DNA from: an archaeon
GTDB taxonomy: Archaea; Iainarchaeota; Iainarchaeia; Iainarchaeales; Iainarchaeaceae
DNA: 8,279 bases
Assembly (NCBI GenBank): GCA_024653865.1
Contig: JANLHD010000154.1
Location: forward strand, 1 to 8,279
Reading direction: 5' to 3'
Part shown: positions 6,526 through 8,279 of the stretch, piece after piece
Numbering within the stretch: the first letter of the stretch is position 1
How the letters are laid out: each line of letters starts with the position of its first letter
Made by a program: the position numbers and the translations under genes
The notes under the pieces: model-generated
Told to the model about the DNA's origin: nothing
The model's input: the letters and a program-made list of their open reading frames with translations, nothing else
The model's database searches: none

Positions 6526-7194
6526 ATGGGCATAAAGGAAAACTACGCGCGGCTCCAAAAAGAAATTGAGGAGGCGTGCGCAAAGGCGCGCCGGGACCCG
6601 AAAGAGATTACGCTCATTGCGGTCACCAAAACTCAGCCAATTGAGAGGATTCGCGAAGCAATTTCTCTGGGAATTTCCGACGTCGGGGAAAACAAGGCGC
6701 AAGAACTCGAAGAAAAATACCCGGACCTCAAAACCCTCGGGGCGGACATACACTTCATCGGAAGGCTGCAGGGAAACAAGGTGAAAAAAGTCGTGGAAAT
6801 GGCCGAATATATTCATTCAATAGATTCATTGAACTTGCTTAGGAAGGTGCATTATGCGGCTTCGGACATGGATAAGATTCAGAACATTTTTTTGCAGGTG
6901 AACACATCCGGCGAGCCGCAAAAGGCGGGAATGAAACCAGAAGAAGTAGAGGATCTTCTAACAATAATGAAAAACCTCCCATATGGAAATGTGAAATTTA
7001 TTGGCTTAATGACCATGGCGCCCCTCACTAAGGACGATGCAATTATTCGGGAAAGCTTCCAAAAAATTTATGACATAAAAGAGCACCTGAATTTGCACCA
7101 CCTCTCAATGGGAATGAGTGGCGACTTCAAAATCGCCATACACGAAGGCGCCACTGTGCTTCGCATCGGAACAAGGCTTTTCGGGCAGGATTAA
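6526..7194 (+). CDS. yggS: YggS/PLPBP-family pyridoxal phosphate-binding protein
   Basis: This 222-residue protein belongs to the YggS/PROSC (COG0325) family. These single-domain TIM barrels resemble the N-terminal domain of alanine racemase, bind PLP and take part in vitamin B6 and amino-acid homeostasis without a proven catalytic activity. The PLP lysine is K35 in LIAVTKTQP. Other family signatures follow in order: VGENKAQEL at 53-61, HFIGRLQGNK at 76-85, LQVNTSGEPQKAG at 123-135, GLMTMAP at 160-166, LSMGMSGDF at 193-201 and GATVLRIGTRLFG at 208-220. The S-x-G-M-S-x-D phosphate-binding segment appears intact. Length is normal. The TAA stop overlaps the TATA-like box of the next gene. No PLP biosynthesis gene is visible nearby. 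Confidence 0.95.
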   Translation: MGIKENYARLQKEIEEACAKARRDPKEITLIAVTKTQPIERIREAISLGISDVGENKAQELEEKYPDLKTLGADIHFIGRLQGNKVKKVVEMAEYIHSIDSLNLLRKVHYAASDMDKIQNIFLQVNTSGEPQKAGMKPEEVEDLLTIMKNLPYGNVKFIGLMTMAPLTKDDAIIRESFQKIYDIKEHLNLHHLSMGMSGDFKIAIHEGATVLRIGTRLFGQD

Positions 7195-7201
7195 ATAAAT
7201 A
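7191..7201 (+). promoter_or_regulatory. TATA-like box of the presenilin-like gene, overlapping the yggS stop
   Basis: TTAAATAAATA overlaps the yggS stop codon (7192-7194) and its core is centred about 26 nt before the ATG at 7221, predicting a leaderless mRNA. The overlap of stop codon and promoter element shows how compact this region is. Confidence 0.5.
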
Positions 7202-7220
7202 CCGCAGGCAAATATTCTCC

Positions 7221-8051
7221 ATGAACAAGGAACTTCTGATTCAGCTCACAATCATTTTTTTCCTCACCCAAGTGTTAGGCCTCTGGGCGGGCTCTTTTTT
7301 GATCGATGAGGGCATCAAAACCACAATCATAAACGATGACCCCGAGAGCATTGACAACGGCCTCGCGCTCATAGTGTGGATACTTTTGATGAGCGCAGTG
7401 CTGCTCCTTGCAATAAAATTCGCGCCAAACTGGATTCTCACAATATTTCTGAAGGCCCTCGAGAGCCTCGCGATATTCGGGACGGCGATAATCATCCTCC
7501 TTCCGGCGATGCTGAGCGATTGGCTGGTGCTGGCAATCGCATCAGGCCTTGTTGCAGCGAGAATAATTTTCAGCAAACACGTTTTGTTAAGGAACGTTTC
7601 AAGCATAGTCGCCGCGGCGGGCGCGGGCGCACTCATCGGCGCGAGCCTCGGGGTCGTGCCGCTGCTCGTGTTCATAATCCTGCTCTCGGTTTACGACATC
7701 ATCGCGGTGTTCAAAACCAAGCACATGGTCGAACTCGCAAAGGGGGTAACCAAAAAGAATTTGAGCTTCACATACGCGCTCCCGACAAAAGAGCACCAAT
7801 TCGAACTCGGCACGGGCGACATGGTGATACCGCTCGCGTTTTCCGTGAGCGTTCTTGCACAGGCAAAGCAATTTTACCTTAGTGCATTCGCATTCGTCCC
7901 TCCCGCACTAATACTAATAGCGTCATTTGTGGGGCTCGCACTCACTCTCGAATACGCATCAAAAAACAAGGGAAAACCGTTGCCCGCACTCCCGCTGCAA
8001 ACCGGCCTCATGATTATTGTTTACGGAATCGTTTACTTCATAGCCCTGTAA
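7221..8051 (+). CDS. Presenilin/signal peptide peptidase-like intramembrane aspartyl protease
   Basis: This 276-residue, very hydrophobic protein has about eight or nine membrane segments and the three signatures of GxGD proteases. The first catalytic aspartate is D159 in SVYDIIAVF, the second is D200 in LGTGDMVIPL, and the PAL motif is at 255-257 in PLPALPLQTG. The family (archaeal presenilin/SPP homologues, DUF1119) cleaves peptide bonds inside the membrane. Archaeal members are known structurally, but their natural substrates are mostly unknown. The order and spacing of motifs match, and all catalytic residues are present. The first 28 residues form the first membrane segment, without a cleavable-signal character. 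The 3' end overlaps the convergent VTT gene by 14 nt. I see no obvious substrate gene beside it. Confidence 0.93.
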   Translation: MNKELLIQLTIIFFLTQVLGLWAGSFLIDEGIKTTIINDDPESIDNGLALIVWILLMSAVLLLAIKFAPNWILTIFLKALESLAIFGTAIIILLPAMLSDWLVLAIASGLVAARIIFSKHVLLRNVSSIVAAAGAGALIGASLGVVPLLVFIILLSVYDIIAVFKTKHMVELAKGVTKKNLSFTYALPTKEHQFELGTGDMVIPLAFSVSVLAQAKQFYLSAFAFVPPALILIASFVGLALTLEYASKNKGKPLPALPLQTGLMIIVYGIVYFIAL

Positions 8052-8279
8052 ACAAAAAAAAATTCTGCAGAATTTCGAGCCCATAAAAGCCCGCGACCCC
8101 AAGTATAATGTAGCGCGTCACTTTCCCGAGCAATGCCGCGACAAAAAACTTTTTCGGGTCATACTTTACAAGGCCAGCCGCGATCCCTATAATGTCGAAA
8201 GGAAAAGGGGTCATTGCCCCGAAAAAAACAAAAATCATGCCCTTAGAGCCCAAAAGCCCCTGTATTTCCTTGACCTTTT
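8038..8279 (-). CDS. C-terminal part of a VTT/DedA-type (SNARE-associated) membrane protein
   Basis: The last 79 residues of a membrane protein are visible; its start lies beyond the right edge. The segment GAMTPFPFDIIGIAAG, followed by a short loop, KKFFVAALLGKVTRYIILG and a last membrane helix, matches the C-terminal half of the VTT domain (DedA/YqaA-like). In that domain a proline-rich re-entrant 'TP.P...I...AG' loop and an 'F......G...R' helix are characteristic. Relatives act as lipid scramblases or transport-linked membrane proteins; the exact role here is not readable. The TTG at 8253 is not the start, since the frame is open to the window edge and the family needs a preceding region. 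The last 14 nt overlap the convergent protease gene. Confidence 0.8.
   Translation of the reverse strand, partial: KVKEIQGLLGSKGMIFVFFGAMTPFPFDIIGIAAGLVKYDPKKFFVAALLGKVTRYIILGVAGFYGLEILQNFFLFTGL
8054..8075 (-). repeat. 16-bp perfect palindrome beside a nine-T run at the end of the VTT gene
   Basis: AAATTCTGCAGAATTT at 8060-8075 is its own reverse complement. On the minus strand it runs directly into nine T (8062-8054), which looks like a hairpin with a T tract. However, both lie inside the coding sequence, about 14 nt before the VTT stop. It could act as a terminator for minus-strand transcription, or be a coincidence of the codons for EILQNFF. Confidence 0.4.

Noticed and set aside
1..8279. 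CRISPR array, insertion sequence, toxin-antitoxin or defence island
   Set aside because: No regularly spaced repeats, transposase motifs or defence-system domains were seen. The NYN protein alone, beside a coupled gene of unknown function, is not enough to call a toxin-antitoxin pair.

Overview
The window looks like ordinary chromosomal DNA from an archaeon. It carries an archaeal translation factor aIF5A, a single MCM replicative helicase, an archaeal presenilin/SPP-type membrane protease, and a NYN-domain protein of the kind widespread in archaea. Several genes have AT-rich TATA-like boxes centred about 26-28 nt before the start codon, the spacing expected for archaeal leaderless mRNAs. A DPANN-type lineage would fit the small intergenic gaps and the gene mix, but that is only an inference. 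I see no tRNA, rRNA, CRISPR array, insertion sequence or intein.

Layout. On the minus strand at the left edge, a NYN-domain protein (138-599) overlaps by 4 nt the start of a cut-off gene (1-141), which I tentatively place in the DUF2226 family. Divergently, aIF5A (728-1129) is followed by a class I methyltransferase (1187-1828). The methyltransferase meets, tail to tail and with no spare base, a long minus-strand methionyl-tRNA synthetase gene (1829-4001). A 374-nt non-coding stretch (4002-4375) separates that gene from the divergent mcm gene (4376-6481). Downstream on the plus strand are a YggS/PLPBP-type pyridoxal-phosphate protein (6526-7194) and a presenilin-like intramembrane protease (7221-8051). 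The protease overlaps by 14 nt the convergent 3' end of a VTT/DedA-type membrane protein cut by the window edge (8038-8279).

The most unusual locus is the methionyl-tRNA synthetase. First, its C-terminus is not the usual EMAP-II-like tRNA-binding domain. It is an apparently complete 'solo B3/4' domain, the fold used for editing in PheRS beta, fused in frame. Second, the reading frame is broken by one extra base exactly inside the HIGH signature. The start with its Shine-Dalgarno sequence and first 20 codons are in one frame, and the other roughly 700 codons are intact in another. Any automatic gene call beginning at the internal GTG (3790) would lose the HIGH motif. The 4002-4375 gap holds several inverted repeats, a short direct repeat and a possible 31-codon ORF, and is the only stretch without an assigned gene.

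The genes are mostly housekeeping: translation (aIF5A, MetRS), replication (MCM), PLP homeostasis (YggS) and membrane functions (protease, VTT). Apart from the overlapping NYN/DUF2226 pair, most appear to have their own promoter, so they do not form one obvious operon or dedicated system.
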